A DNA stretch of 64,000 bases from contig NC_088206.1 of assembly GCF_037126465.1 (NCBI RefSeq), positions 52,246,841 through 52,310,840 on the forward strand, given 5' to 3'. Source of the DNA: Ornithodoros turicata. Its lineage: Eukaryota; Arthropoda; Arachnida; Ixodida; Argasidae. This document shows, piece after piece, positions 35,201-50,200 of this stretch. Made by a program: the position numbers and the translations under genes. The notes beneath the pieces were generated by a model that saw only the letters and a list, made by a program, of their open reading frames with translations, did no database searches and was not told the DNA's origin. Within the stretch, counting starts at the first letter, position 1. Each line of letters starts with the position of its first letter.

Positions 35201-38200
35201 GAAAACAGCACTGTTTTTTGTTGTTCCTTTCGATATTCCCTTGTTCAGACAGAGTTAAATGAATACAATGAGCGCGAGTCCCACATGAAGACTGGCAACA
35301 CAGAACTCTGACATCTCATATTTGTGAAACGCGTCTTGCCTGCAAAATGGGCGTTTTAATTAGTCAACGAAAGGGTCGTGAGAGGGAGGTATTAGGGGGC
35401 TTCATCAGTTCAGGGAGGCTAGCTGTAATACTCAGCTGGTCGGACCACCACTGCCTAGAGGTCGCACTGTTAAACCAGAACTTCACCACATAACACAGTG
35501 CGGAGCCACCTATCATTCAGAATGATACCATTTTCCCCCTTGCTTGTTCAAAACAGGAGGTGTACGCCATTCTGGAATGATATAATCGCAGACAACATGC
35601 AACGTGCACGACAACATCAGCTATACATGACGCAGTTTGGAGAATTGCTGCAAAATGTTTTAGATTATTGCACAGCCGTAATTATCAACAAACCAGGAGA
35701 CATAATGGTATCATTTAGAACGATGGTTTGCCATGAGCGTACACTCTTAAAAATGAACTTCACCGCATAGCACGCTCCTAGCCAACCATCATCTTGAATG
35801 ATATCGTTATCGGCCCTGATTTGTTGAAAACGGGAGGCGTACGCCTTATTTGTGACAATTATGAACAGCATAAGTGTAACAAAAAGGCGTACGCCTCCCG
35901 TTTTCAACAAATCAGGGCCGATAACCATATCATTCTATATTATGGTTGGCTAGGAGCGTGCTATGCGGTGAAGTTCATTTTTAAGAGTGTATTAGGTGGT
36001 GAAGTTCTGCGGAGTGTGCACCAAGTTGTCCCTACACTCTAAAAACAGAACTCCACCGCATAGCACGCTGTGTGTCAACATAGTTGCCACGAATGATAGG
36101 GCTATCGCTCCTGATTCGAGGAGAGGGGGTCGTACGCCTTTTTTTGCAGCATCGGTTCAAATAGTACTCGCGTCCATCCGAGCAATGCTGAACCGGACTG
36201 CAACTGAGATATCGCAATTTAGATTTGGGAGAATATCATACCTGTGGTATGTGAATAGCGAAAGATAGGCGCGTATACCTCAAGCTAATACTTAAAAATG
36301 AGGGGGGATAGGGATAGGCTCGCTTAAAAATGAACTTCACCGCATAGCACGCTCCCAGCCAACCACAATCTCGAATGATATCGTTATCTGCACTGATTTG
36401 TTGTAAACGTGAGGCGGACACCTTTTTTGTGACACTTATGCTGTTCATAATTGCCACAGAAAAGTCGTACGCCTATCGTTTTCAACAAATCAAGGCAGAT
36501 AACGATGTCATTCGAGATTATGGTTGCCTAGGAGCGTGCTATGCGGTGAAGTTCATTTCTAAGAGTGTAGGATACTTTTGAACCGTGGATGTCGCGTTGC
36601 TGCAAATGACCAGTCCCTTTGCACATTCTTCACGCCGTACCAATAATGCGTGGCACAGCCGATGCTAGGTGGCTCCTACTGCGCTGTACTTTTGAAGCTC
36701 CTCGCTATTCATATCGAAATGACTTGAAAGGCGTCATGTGTTTCCCGTGGGCCACTTGCTGGTCATAGCTCACAAAAACATGAATGAGCCTACGGTCAGC
36801 GCACATATGTGCATTTCACTGCCAGGGGTCAGGGTTGGTTTACGGTCGCATGTGTAAGCGACATAATCATGAATAGACAGCAATTTAAGAATAACGAAAT
36901 ACGTACCAGAATTCGCCGTCTCTGTCGAACACCAGTCCCATGGCTTTTCGTTCTTCTTCAGAAACAAGGCCCCACTCAGCCATGCTACTACGTGAATAAA
37001 TATAGTTCAGAACAGACTCCATAAGAATGCCTGACTGTTACACTAATTCAGGTAGAAATAATCTGATTCAGTCTGGCTCACCTAACGCGTAAATCTGCCC
37101 CCAATCATATTTGGTCTGAACAAGTAAGTGAAGGAGTACAGCAACACTAAAATTCACCAGGCCTTACAAATGGCTACATTCTCGCATTGCGGAAAATGCA
37201 CTATATGGTAAACGTCTCGGCAGTTCTGTAGCCCGGCATCTAGTTAGTCAGTTCGACTAATCTACGAAAGTTTGAGTCGTTGATTCGGAGCTTGTTGACA
37301 TTTAATCTGTTTTTTTACAACTGGCATATGAAAGAAGCTCGGAATTAAAGCCAGAAGCTCAAGAGCAGCATAAGAAATCATGCATTTCATTGAAGCAATC
37401 GGCGTGCGGTGGTTATTTGGTTAGTGGCTAAATTAAGAGGCACTCGGAAGAATAAAGGCACATGCAGAGAAGTCTTCAAGGAGCACTAAGGCTCTTGAAA
37501 CATATGCATTGTTTACCGCGTTGCGTGAACATATACTACATTCAGGAACCGTCACGCAAAATATACCTCCTTTGGTAAGTGCGAATTTCCTCGGAAAATT
37601 AGCTTACAAGAATGCGCGCACCGGCTGCCCTTAGCCTTTAAGTATGCTATGTTAAGGGAGGAACCTCAAGACGAGAGCCGCCGATATTTCGAGACTGTTC
37701 TTCTTCCTACTATGTTGGTAAGCCTATAGAGCATTCAGTGCAGTACTCTGCTGAAAGTGCACCTGATTAACCAATTAATTCGTTGCAGAGGTGTGTGTCC
37801 TACGCACAGTACTCCATCTCGATTCTACACAACTTCGACGTTCAGTGTGCATGCCTGTGCAGTGACAGGTCCTATAGTCGAAAGATACACAAAATTAACG
37901 CTTGACCAATGTGCACTGTTTTTCACTATATTTAGCATCGTGCAACTGTTCCGATGCTTGTATCGGGTCTCTCCCTCATATATAATTAGTTTGCGACACA
38001 TAATTCCGTCACCAAAATTCAGTCCTTTAGGGGAAATATCATTCTCACTTGTCACTCCAAGCTCCTTTCCACTCCGTGTTGTCCCCGGGTCCGTAAGGAT
38101 TGCGCAGCCGCACCATGGGCAGCACCATGTTCCTCTTGTTCAAGTACACCTATTAAGGATATCGAACGCTTGTAAAACATAACGTTGTAGTAGATGGAGC

Positions 38201-41200
38201 AATTGAACATACAAGGACAAACACAAGGCAAGACTCACAACGCCCAGTTGCATCCCACTGATGGTCCCTTTTCTTCAACTGCTATCATTCAATTGCAATA
38301 CATCAGTTTCAAGCCGCGCGCTATTTTACGGAAATAACACCCACTGTACCATAATTAGGATACCATAGGATTGTAGGGATAGCGGTATGCGGTTAAGGAT
38401 ACCAAGATTAGTAGAAATACTTAATATCGTCGAAACGTGCATTTGCATTTATACATTTGCTAATCCTTAGAAAATCCGCTCAGGGAACAAGGTGTACAGC
38501 AAACTGTAACGCGCGGGGTGTTTATGGGGACTTGTCACGTGGGATTACTTGTATGCACTTACTTGGCGCACTGATGTGATGCTGTATGCGTGTCCAGCAA
38601 CAAGACCGGGCCCTGGATTTCTACCTGCCTAGTTGAAAAGGATGAAAGGAGCGAAAACAATATTCCTCACCGCGTAGAAAAGTATTCCTTGACAGGATAT
38701 TTATCCTCACCGAAATCTGAGCTGTCATGAGGGACGAATGCTGCTGCGCCTCCAGCATCAGATCAAAGATGCCATCTTGTTGTTTTGCAAGGTTCATACG
38801 CAGGGTTAGGCCTCCCGTGAGGTCCAGCATAGCCTCGGCACCCGTTCCATCGTTCAAAGCTTTGTAGGACCCATGAATCCTGGGAGAACAAATTACAGAG
38901 GAATAAAAAAATTTAAAGAAAACTATGTGATTAAGTGGTTAACAATGTGATGATGTCAAACATCTTTGTATGATGATAGTGATGATCATGGTAGTAGGAG
39001 AAATATATGGTGATAACAGGATGCTTCACAGCAAATTTGTAAAAGCGTCTTTTGTAAAAACTTGAAACGATGTCTCCCCCTCTATGACCTTAAGAGAAGA
39101 TATCAATTTCAACAGTCGTCCGAGTCCGGCTGCTGCATCTGACTGGACTGGCTGTATCCAACGGCATTCTCAGTACCTTTAGAATCAACGCAACAGTTGA
39201 CCTCGCGAGGCTCTCAAAAGGCTTGCTCTGAGCATTCTCACGTTACGAACGCCCCCTTCCCAGCCACTCTCTCGAGGATGGCTCGAACAGCCTTTTCGCA
39301 CGATTCGTGTGGTCGTCCGCTACTTTCTCTTTGTGCAGAGAAATGAGATAGCATTCAGGCTGTCTTGTTCTCAGAAGAAGATGTTCCGTTGTTGCAGGAA
39401 GCAAACTGCTTGCTCAAAGTTTGACGATATTCGACCCATACGGTGCCGTCAATAAGAACGAGACAGAAACCCACAGGCCTCTTTAGACTTGGCTTCTTAT
39501 TGCGCTGTCCATTGTCCGAAAAGCGATTGCTCCTACGAAAGCGTCTTAAATACATAGAAAAAGTTATGTCTCCACGAAATACGCTCAATGGACTGTGTGA
39601 TGTGCTTGCCCGTATCAGCGAGAGACCGCTCACCTTAGCTGCACTCATTGGCCCCTATGAAGATCATGTGCTCCATCGTTGGGTTCTTCACCTGTTCATG
39701 GACTTCCTGTCGTCCACTGGATTGCTCCAGACGCTTTAGTTCTTCCTTGTACTTTCATCCTTCCTTCATCATCTTCACAAAATGGTCCACGTGCAATGCG
39801 GTAGGGTACCGCACCACCGCGCTGAAACACCCCATCTCATCGTCCGTCATCATTCATTGTTGTCGTTGTCCAATGGACGATGTTGCACACGGTTGGCACA
39901 TTAACGAAGCACGATATCGCGCTGATGAGCATGGAACATTCACCAGTCAGCAGCATCGTCCCCACCAATAACGATGTGTCCAGGGATCCCCTGCAGGCTC
40001 ATGCTACGTCCTTTTGCGGCTGCTATATTGCACGACGTTTACTGAACGAAGCGCTTTGAGGAGTTGCTGAAAATTATCCAGCTGCCGAGTTTGCTATATT
40101 GGCAATATACCGAATGGCATTCAGCTCTCCATGCAGCTTGCTTGCCGTGAACGACGTCCAGTGTGATAGGCAGACGGCGTGGTGTGTATTGGACCCTTAC
40201 ATGACAAAGGCGGAGATTGACACTGTGTCGTTCGTCGATGCATCAGCAAATTTCTTTCTCTTTCCATGTGTCTGCCAACGACGTCCAGCATCGTATGCGC
40301 CTCTTCTTCATATGTATAGGGTAAGGTGGTCTATGTTGAAGACAGTTGAGCTCTTTTATTAATAGCAGTCAGAATAATTGCCTAAATTGTGTCATAATTC
40401 GTTAACTGAATCCCCAAACCTTTGAAAGATGATCCACAAATTATTGAGGTGCTAAACCAGATATTGATCTGGTACGAGCCAAAAATGACAGGCTACATAT
40501 TTTCATCAACTTACCCCACCCTATGGGTAAGTCGAGGACATCAAAAAATTAATGGAGGGTTTAAGTTTTGTGTTTTGTTTGGGCCAGCCGAAACGGTCAG
40601 CCACGAGTAGTGCACTTGGAAATACAGGACAATGACACATCATCATAACGGTGAGGTCATATTTTATTATGACCGCACCACCGTCTATTCTATTCTATTA
40701 GCCGAAGAGCAGAAATCAGCAATTGGAAGTCATTGTTCGCGAAAGTTACAGATGGGACAAAAAAGGACCCCTCTTTACATCGACCACATCTCCAAAACAG
40801 CGTCTCACATGAGAGAACTGATGTTCTGAGGCTCAGAACATCAGATCCAGATTGATCCAGAAGATGTGGGTTCGACTCATCTCGAATGATATCGTTATCT
40901 GCCCTAATTTGCTGAAAACGGGAGGCGTACGCCTTTTTTGTGACAATTATGAGCAGCATAAGTGTCACAAAAAAGGCGTACGCCTCCCCTTTTCAACAAA
41001 TACGGGCAGATAACGATATCATTCGAGATTATGGTTGGCTAGGAGCGTGCTATGCGGTGAAGTTCATTTTTAAGAGTGTAGAACACAGAAGAAAGAAGTG
41101 CCCTCCTTCTTCATTCATTGTTCTTAGGCACTTGAGGCTTTATGTGTTTGTTCTTTCTTCTGTGTTCCAGCCTCAGAACATAAATTGCCATCATGGTAAC

Positions 41201-44200
41201 TTTCTTCTCTGTTGTTTTTAATTTCTTTTCCTTTTCGATAAGCAAAAAAGCAAAAAAGAGAACGTTATGTTGACATGATGAGTTTAGAACATCAATTCAT
41301 GATGTGTGGCGCACATATGATGATATATGGCGCACGCTACAACAACTACAGCAACATAGATGAATGGATGATGATGATGTGGGATGGCGCACGCTAGCTC
41401 CATACGAAAGAACCGGAAAAACACTGACAGCACAACGGGTGTGGGGATTCAAACCAGCGTCACCTCCCAGACTCGGCGTGGAGCTGTTTTTTTAGCAGCT
41501 TATGGACGATGTATTCGTTTCTACAAGGTTCGCAAAACAAAATCGTGATTTGAAAATGCAAAGCTTATTATCAGTCACAGTTCCACACAGTGCAAATGAT
41601 TAAATACTTATGAAACTGTCAAGGTGGGCTCATATTAGAATTGAACGGGGTGAGCAACTGTCCAGTCAGAGTTCTGGATTGGTGAGCAAATGTCTGGTAA
41701 ATAATTATCGAGTGTCAATATCTACAACACTACACGTAGTGTAATATGACTATATATAATATTAAAAAGGAATTAGGTTCTGAATGTTATGAAATATTCT
41801 AAGTTATGAAATAAAATATAGTCTTAGCTAGGCATTTGCTAGCGTGTGCTCATGCTGCTCGAATCCAATCATTTTTTACTCGTAACCGACCACAAGAAAT
41901 AGTGGTTTCCCTATCTCGAAGGAAACGACTTCCATAACGAATGATACCTATACTCGGCTGCTGTCTCCCTTTGTAGGTGTGTGGATACTTTTGCTAGTGG
42001 TACGGAACCCGATGTTACAAAACGGCAACCGATATTTCAGCGTAGGGGCGCGGACAATTGCTCACCAGACACCAGACAGAAAGATATCTGCACCCGCGTG
42101 CTGGAATCCGACTAAGGCAATCCGTGTTCCCATCGTTGGCACTGTTATGTTTGTATTACTGTAATACGTTTGGTACCCCCAAACATGAACACCGAATTAA
42201 ATAAGAAAGTCGCACGTCTTCCCAGCTGTTCTCGTTCTTTTGCTTGCCTCTCTAGTCCATCCGTCGTTTATTATATAGGCACGGATATTCCTTTCCACTC
42301 AGTTTCGATGAAAAGCTCAATGGGCTACGCCATGTTGAGAAATGCGAGTCCCAGGCCGTGCACAGCTCGCTGGCCAGCGGCAGATGTAGAGCATTGTTCT
42401 ACTCCCCCGACGGCAGCTGGCGTACACTCTTAAAAACGAACTTCACCGCATGGCACGCTCCTAGCCAACCATTATCTCGAATGATATCGTTACCTGCCGT
42501 GATTTGTTGAAAACGGGAGGCGTACGCCTTTTCTGTGACACTTATGCTGTTCATAATTGTCACAGAAAGGCATACGCCTCCCGTTTTCAACAAATCAGGG
42601 TATCCACTGAGGGCCAACGGTAGCCAGGGTAGCCAACGTGAGAGGGTATCCACTGGAGGGTAACTCTGGTTCCATTTTCCTCAGCTAGCAGGGTGGCAAG
42701 TCGTGAGCGTATAACCAGGGTGGATTGATTATCCAGGTCAGATAGTTTAAAGAGGGTAGCAGCAGAGTCGGTTAGAGCGACGACTTCCTTAGAGTTGGAC
42801 AGGGTAGCAGCGATGGTAGCATGTAGAATGGCGCAGAGCTCTGCAGTGGATGAGGAGATACAACGCCGTTCAAGCTTGACAGACCACTGCGTGTTAGAGG
42901 AAAGGATGAAGTAGGCAGAAGAAGCTGATCCAGTGATAATTGAACCATCAGTATAAATGAGAAGGTGATGGCGAAAGTTGGCTTCAATATGATCGAGGGC
43001 TTTGCTGCTGGCTACGACGGCACAACAGTGTTTTCTCCGTGGAGGCCACGTGTAGTGGAGTAGGTAATGGCGACGTATTCCCTCCAGGGCGGTGACCTGG
43101 ATCCGTTTATGCAGCCGAGATTTCTGCCGTGCTTCCTCATGGACGATCTGCAGAGTTTTCCGACAGAGGTATTATAAAGCATTTGCTCAGTTGAGAAATA
43201 GCGGAGGTGCCAGAGGAGGCTTTATGAAGCCTTGAGACGATAGCATAGACTCCTTTCTCGGCATGTAGGCTGAGTGGCCATTCCCCCACTTCCAGAAGGG
43301 TCTCCTTGACGTCCGATGAGCCAGGTAGTCCCAGTGCGAAACGTACACCGGACCTATGTAACCTTTCCAGACGCTGCTAGCCAGAGGGCGACGGATTGAT
43401 GATGGGGGTGGAATAGCTGAGCCGGCTAAGGACCAGGGCTCGGTATAGGGTGAGCATTGACCTTGGATGGTTACCCCAAGATTTTCCGCAGAGAAGCTTC
43501 AAAATGTTTAAGAGACGTTGACTGCTTGCAACCATGTTTTCAACTTGAAGAGTCCATGAAAGCCTTGTGTCAAATGTAACACCCAGATAGCGGGCTTTGT
43601 TCACTCTTGGAATAGTTGTACCATCAAGGGTTAGCGCGGGAAACTGTTCGGGATGTGTAGCCCTGGAGGTGCGCAGACGAGAGACGTGTGAGAGAGACGG
43701 TTTTGGCAGGGGAGCGTTGAAGGCCCTTGGCAGCAAGGGTTTGAACTAGATGGTCTAGAGTGGATTGAGCTGACATGTGAAGATGGTTCTTGAATTTGCC
43801 TTGAACCAGAACGCATATGTCATCGGCATAAATGAGATACTTGCTGGGGTATCTTGTAGAGGGAGCTCCAAGGTGGATAACCGATACCGCGAAATTGAAC
43901 AGGACAGGGGACAAAACTCCACCCTGAGGAACACCTCTTGTTAGAAGTCTTGCTGAGCTGGAGTGACCCTCAATGGAGACAACAACTATTCTGTTGCAGG
44001 GGTAGTCGTCGATAAAACTGCCAAGCTTCCCCGTGATCTTTGCCTGCTTCAGAGGAAGGATGATGGCTTCATGAGAAATGGAGTCAAAAGCTTGTTTGAC
44101 ACCCACAAAGTTGACGAGGGAAGTGATGCCCTTGGAGACAGCCTGTTGGAGACAGGCAGAAAGCTGGATGAGGGTATCAGACGCTCCCCGGTGGCGACGA

Positions 44201-47200
44201 TAGGCGCACATATGGTCTGGTACGAGATTCCTATATTCAAGCAGCACCCAGGTTAGCCTCCACTTAACCATTCTTCCCATGATCTTGCACACACAGGATG
44301 TAAGCGTTATGGGACGGAAGTTTGAGAGGTCAATTGCTTGTTTACCACGCTTGGGGATCGGTATGAGCGTTCCGCACTTCCAATCTTGAGGTAAGCAACC
44401 AGAGTTCCAGATAGAATTGTATAGACCCAGAAGCACAAGGAGAGCAGGTTGATCCAGGTTTTTTAGCATCTGATAGCTGACTCCATCGGGTCCACGAGAT
44501 TTACCGGGTTTACATTTCTTTAGAGCGTCTCTTAATTCGGCTAACGTGAAGTTGTCATCTTCAGGACGTGATGTAACGGGAGGTGAGCATGTAGTGTTTA
44601 CTGGCAAGGATTCAGGGGCTGGCACAGTTGAAATCAAGTCGGCGAAATTATTGGCAATGTCCTCTAGGCTGCAGTTTAAAGCCAAGGCTACACCAGCAGG
44701 AGGTCTTCTGGGCGCGGAAGAGCCGTCAAGTGAGCGGATGATATCCCAGACATACGAGTTAGGACCATAGATTGAGAAGTTACCCGTCAAAAGGAACTCG
44801 TTACAAGTTCAGTTACCATGTGCAAAATGTAACTAAGTTAATAACGAAGTTCTTCAGCCTGAAATGTAACTCGCAGTTACTGAGTTACTTAAAAAAAGAA
44901 CGAGTTACTTCCAAGTTACTTCGGACACAAAATAGCATTACGCAAGTGCAGCGCGCGTGAGCAGTTGAGTTAGACTTTGAGTTGCCTGCGGAGAAGTGCA
45001 ACACGCTTAGATCGTTTTCGTTTATGTCTAACAATAGACCTCTCCCTGTTTGTAAACAAATGACGTTATAGTGTTGGACAGCGCCAGAAATTTGGTAGAA
45101 TTGAACTACGCTCGAAGCTAGAGGTGAACAAGGTCGCGCCCGAAAGCCACGGTCTTGAGGGGATTACGATATGGTCCCTCAAAGGGACCTGCTTTTCTTT
45201 CAATGGGAGGCAGCGAACAAATGCCCGTTCGTGGAACCCAGCCCTCTCCTTCCGATTTGTTTTGGTTTCAGTCTGTCTACCAATGTCATGATGACGTTTC
45301 TCTGGTAGAGGTCTATTCGAACGCTTTGCATCTTACTCCCTGTGGGCGATCAATGGTTCAGCTTCATTTCAAAGGCAGCGGTTCTTACTTCCTGAATAAA
45401 ACACTGTTATTGATTGAACATCACGTTTTATAGCAAAAAATGCCATGAAGGAACCTGAGAGGAAGCCAGAAAATATGTGAACGTGAGTGGAAAGCGGGTT
45501 AAAAGTAACTTGGAACTTAACATAAGTTACTTTGGCAAAGTTCCCTGAAAAAGGAACGAGTTCCTCTTAAAGTTACCACGGCGCAAAAGTACCGAGTTAA
45601 GTTACAAGTTACCAAAACAAGGAACTTAGTTACAGTAACGAGTTACCTCGAACTCTGGTTAGGACTATGAGGGGAAAGTGAGGCAGTGAAGCGATGCCAT
45701 TGTGCACGCCTGAGATGCGAAGAGTAACGACGAAAACTGGCGGACAACTTCTTATATTGTACCCAGTCACTAGTGGAACCGGTGCGTTGTGCTCTTCGGA
45801 AGGCGCGACGTCGGGCCTTCTACGGGCGCGACGTCGGGGTCAAAGTGAGAGGAACTCGAGGTCTGGTCGAGGCTGCAGAGGGGATAAAGCAATAGTCTTC
45901 GTTGAGCTTTCAGGTGCTTTCAGAATTATATCTATAATGTTGGAAGAATTGTACGCGGAGGTGGTAAGGGTCCGGAACATGTCCAGGTTTGTAATAGAGT
46001 AGTCGGGTGAGTGACAGAAGCTGTCTGTGGGGGGAAGGTGACGATGGGAAAGTGATCCGAGCCCCAGGGGTTGGGTTGAATCTTCCACATGAGAGGTAAG
46101 CCGGGAGACACTAGTGTGATATCTAGAGCACTGTGGTAATTTGGAGCTCTGAAGAAGGTAGGGCTTCCATCATTTAGGATCGCCAAGTTGGTGGAATTTA
46201 ACCAAGTAACAAAGCTGTTTCCATTATGACAGTCGACGACGTTGCTCCAGAGACTGTGCTTTGCATTTAGGTATCCTCCGATGATGATAGCGCAAGGACA
46301 GGATTGCAGAAGATTGGAGAAAGTATTCCCGCAGAATCGCTGATTGCCATGTCGATAGATAGAAACTATCGTGGTGACTTTCCGTGCTGCTGGGAGTTTG
46401 CAGGCGACAAATTCAGCAGTAGAAGAGCAGATGTGCGACAGATCGATTCGGGTGTGATTGACGTTCTTATGAACAAAGATGTAGGCCCGTGGGCGGCCAT
46501 TAGGATGAGATGTGGCAGAGTGGTAGCCAATGTAGTTGGAGAGGCGGAAATGAGCATCAGCAAGGCTTTCAGAAATTAGCAGAGCTTCGAAAGTTTGCTT
46601 CCTAACCTCAGCACGGATGTCATGACGCTTGTTGGCAAGGCTTCTAGCATTCCATTGAAGTAAATGAGGTGCATAAGGCTTGGAGACATGCATTGGAGAT
46701 GAGTTGTTGCTTACGAGGAGGTTTGCAAGAAGGAGGGCGTGGAGAATTTGACACTTTGTCTCACAGCTCATGTTGCAAGTCGGGAAGGTGACTGAGGATT
46801 ACAGATTCGATGGCGAGAACTTTTTGAACTTCAGGGATGGAGTCAGTGTTGGGGAGTGCCTTGACGATAGCCCGAAGTGCAGCGAAGATAATTGGAACAA
46901 CGTGAACCAGAAGAGTACGTTCAGCGGTGACCTGCGTAGTGTTGGGCTTAGGTGTTCTTTTGGGAGGTGATGCCACAGCATGAGAGTTGCTTGGGACCGC
47001 ATGTGCTTGTGCGTAGGATGACGTAGAGGAGGTTAGTGGAATCTGTCGCGGCTTGGGATGGGGTCAGAGGTGACCTTTACCTCCGTTAGTTTGACTTTAT
47101 CGGAGGCTTTGCCCGTTTTCGGAGGCTTCCGTTGAACACGAGAAGGATTCTCAGTAGTCTCACTGTGTACCAGCTTCGGATGGGGCGAAGCCGGTGCCTG

Positions 47201-50200
47201 AAGCGTTGGCCTGCCTGAGAGGGATGTCGATTTGACGACGTCGAGAACGGCTAGTCGCCTCGGGCACCCGGAGAGGGCTGCTGTGTGGTTACCTGAACAA
47301 TTAGCACATCTCGGATGTCTCTGAGTGGTGTAATCCTTGCGATCATGGGGACCGCAACAGATGCGACAACGAGAGGGACCCCGGCAGTATTTCGCCACGT
47401 GCCCAAAACGTTGGCATTTAAAGCACTGTGTTACATCGAAGTGTTGGATTACCTCGTGACTGTTAAATCTGATATCCACAGAGTCCGGAAGCTCGACATT
47501 GGTCTGAAAAGGTAGAACGACTCTGTCTGTGGGTAGCTTTTCCACAGATCCGTCTCCTAGACGGCGTATTATATACCGACGAACAGCAGTGACGCCAGCC
47601 GCGGCAAGGCAGGAAAGGATTTGCTCTTCTGAATATTGTTTGTGCACTCCCGAGATCCTACCTACGTTGCGTGAGTAGAAAGGGGGGTATCTTAGGCACA
47701 ACTGAAATACCATTGAGAGAGGACAACTTGAGCAAAGATGATGCAGCTTGTTGGGAGCCTTCGGTGGCAGTCAAACTGCCGTCCCTACCAATGCGATGAC
47801 TCTTGATTCGTCCCTGAGTGGTGGCTAGGATCACGCGTGCGAGCTCATTAGGGTTGGCTTGCATGCCTTCCTTAGTGGGCCGGAAGGTGATGGGAATTCA
47901 CATTTTTCTGTTCTTCTTGTATGAAACAACAGTGAAGGGAGTGTCGTCATCTAAGTCTTCATTACTGGGAAGGACGATATCACGGTCAAGACTGTTGTTA
48001 CACGAGGCGTTTCTATAGACACAACTGAGTGGTTATCTTCTTCTACTTTACGTCTTTTTCGGCATTCGGAGACAGGCCTACCTTCTCCGCCCACTGATGA
48101 AATACTGGTCGACTTGGTCGACTTGACGGGAAGATTTTCGGCTTCCTCCATGGCAAACCAACCCAGCGGCGGGCCGCGCAGATTCGTTGAGGAGCCAGAT
48201 ACAGCAAAAGCGGCGTCGGAAGGCTCCGATGGAAGGGTAGATAAGGCGATAACCATGACAACGCACGTGGCGAAGAAAGGTGAGATACAAGATACGGGTG
48301 TGCTGACCTTGGAGGAGCAGAAAAGTTTGCGTCCGTACTGCTCGAAGTGCAGAACTGAACTAAACTAGTGGATTACACTCTTAAAAATTAGCTACACCAC
48401 ATAGCACGCTTCTGGCCAACTATCATCCCGAATGACAATGTTCCCTCGCTTGATTTGAGAAAAATGGAAGGCGCACGTTTTTTTTTTTTTTTTTTTACCA
48501 ATTATGCCGAACATAAGGGTAAAAAGAAGCCGCCTCCCGTTTTCAACAAATGGGAATGGGAATTCAACAAATCGAGCAAGAGCGTTGTCATTCGGGATGA
48601 TGGTTGGCAAGGGCAAGGAGCATGCTATGGGGTGCAGCTAATTAAGAGTATACTCCACTAGTTCACAGCGCTCATGGCGCATTCGTCATCATCCATGATA
48701 AGAGCACGCTATCTCGTCTACAGAACGACAGAGCCGCCAGTGCTGTTTACCGGTCGCTTTGAGAACGAATACCAAAGCGTCTCTTGCGTCTGTTCCTAAT
48801 CTTCCGTCGACCCCGTGCGTGAACCTAGCGGATGAACACGAAATTGACAGCCGGATAGCTGATCCGAAGAGCGCATCGGTGCACAGCAAGAATTATGTAA
48901 ACCGAAACCAATTATTTACTCGGAAAAATCACTAAGTGTCGATGCCTTTTTTTTTTCTTGGAATACTTTTCGCTGAAGGTCCCGATGCGTAAAACAGAGG
49001 TTCCGTAAGCGTGCGAATTAAAAGTTAAGAGTTAACATGTTTATTTAATTGGTGAGTGTATGCAAACGAGCCGCACACTACTCAGTTCATGGTCGTTGTC
49101 CCAAGGATCTCTACTAAAAAGAAATTTCTTCGATGGCGCCACCTGTTCACGAATTATCCAGCCGGGAGATTTCAGTGGGACACTCGGTATGTGTACACTA
49201 TTTTCCCAACGCGCACCAAACATCAAGGCACGAAAAGGAGACAATTAGAGCTGCGGAAATGATGAAAAAAATGGAACCCGAGAAAGGGACAGAGGAGGGA
49301 CGACACGATATGTTCTCGATGAACGTTTTCGTTTGTTTTCGATATGTTCTTGATGAACGAGAACGTGTCGTGTCGTCCCTCCTCTGTCCCTTTCCCGGGT
49401 TCCATTTTTTCATCATGTACCAGCTGGCCTGCACCATTGCCCTTTTGCTGTTACTGTGGAAATGAGGCAGCCGCCTTCTCAGGTACACGTAAATTTTGCA
49501 ACTTCGCCATTCATTTTCCATAGTGGAATCTTATCTCCCTGAAATTTATTATAACAACCATCTAAGTGGCTAGAGCCAGGAACATTATCGGGTTGGTTGC
49601 ATTTAGACAAACTATGCATGGATAAACCTAGAGGGTGCAGACATTTCGTCACCGGACAATAATTGTTCACCAGTGAAATGCTGAAGTCGAACAGTTGCTC
49701 GCCTTATTCTAAAATACCCCAGACCTCATCGTGAGATTTCCATTTCCCAGTGAGGGTCCCCCTGCAGTTTCTGCTCCTTTGGAACTTACACTGCCATCGA
49801 ATCCGATTCATCGAATAGAGACCGTTTACGAACAAGATACATGCACAAGATACGAACAAGAACAATTATATTGTGATTATGAGATGGACGAGTAACCATG
49901 CCCTTTATCTCCTTTCCGAAATATACGCTGGAAAATGTATGCGCTCGGCAGTCTTCCCGGTCCGAACCTTTGCCACAATCTGCTCTTACAAGTTTATTTC
50001 GTATTAATTCCAGTAAATATGCTGATAATTGATAAGCTAATGTTTTTTTTTTCTTTATCGAAGCCAAAAGTGCACTGCGGATTTTGTGGAGAGCGATAGG
50101 CACAAAGCGCATTGCAGAAATGAAAATCAATGATATATTTCGAAATTTTCCCGCATTTTTCCGGCACTGGTTTTAGCGCAGAAGTGTGGACAAAGGTTCC

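Larger units (their letters stand above)
42601..48361 (-). mobile_element. I-like non-LTR retrotransposon (LINE), decayed
   Basis: Minus-strand order: gag-like ORF1 with zinc knuckles, then ORF2 with AP endonuclease, RT and RNase H. A domesticated role is unlikely because frameshifts, catalytic losses and an 0.89-kb insertion interrupt it. The presence of RNase H plus a CCHC ORF1 points to the I group (I/R1/Jockey relatives). The 3' end is cut off at the junction with MITE copy G. It lies in calpain intron 3 in the same orientation as the gene. Confidence 0.85.
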
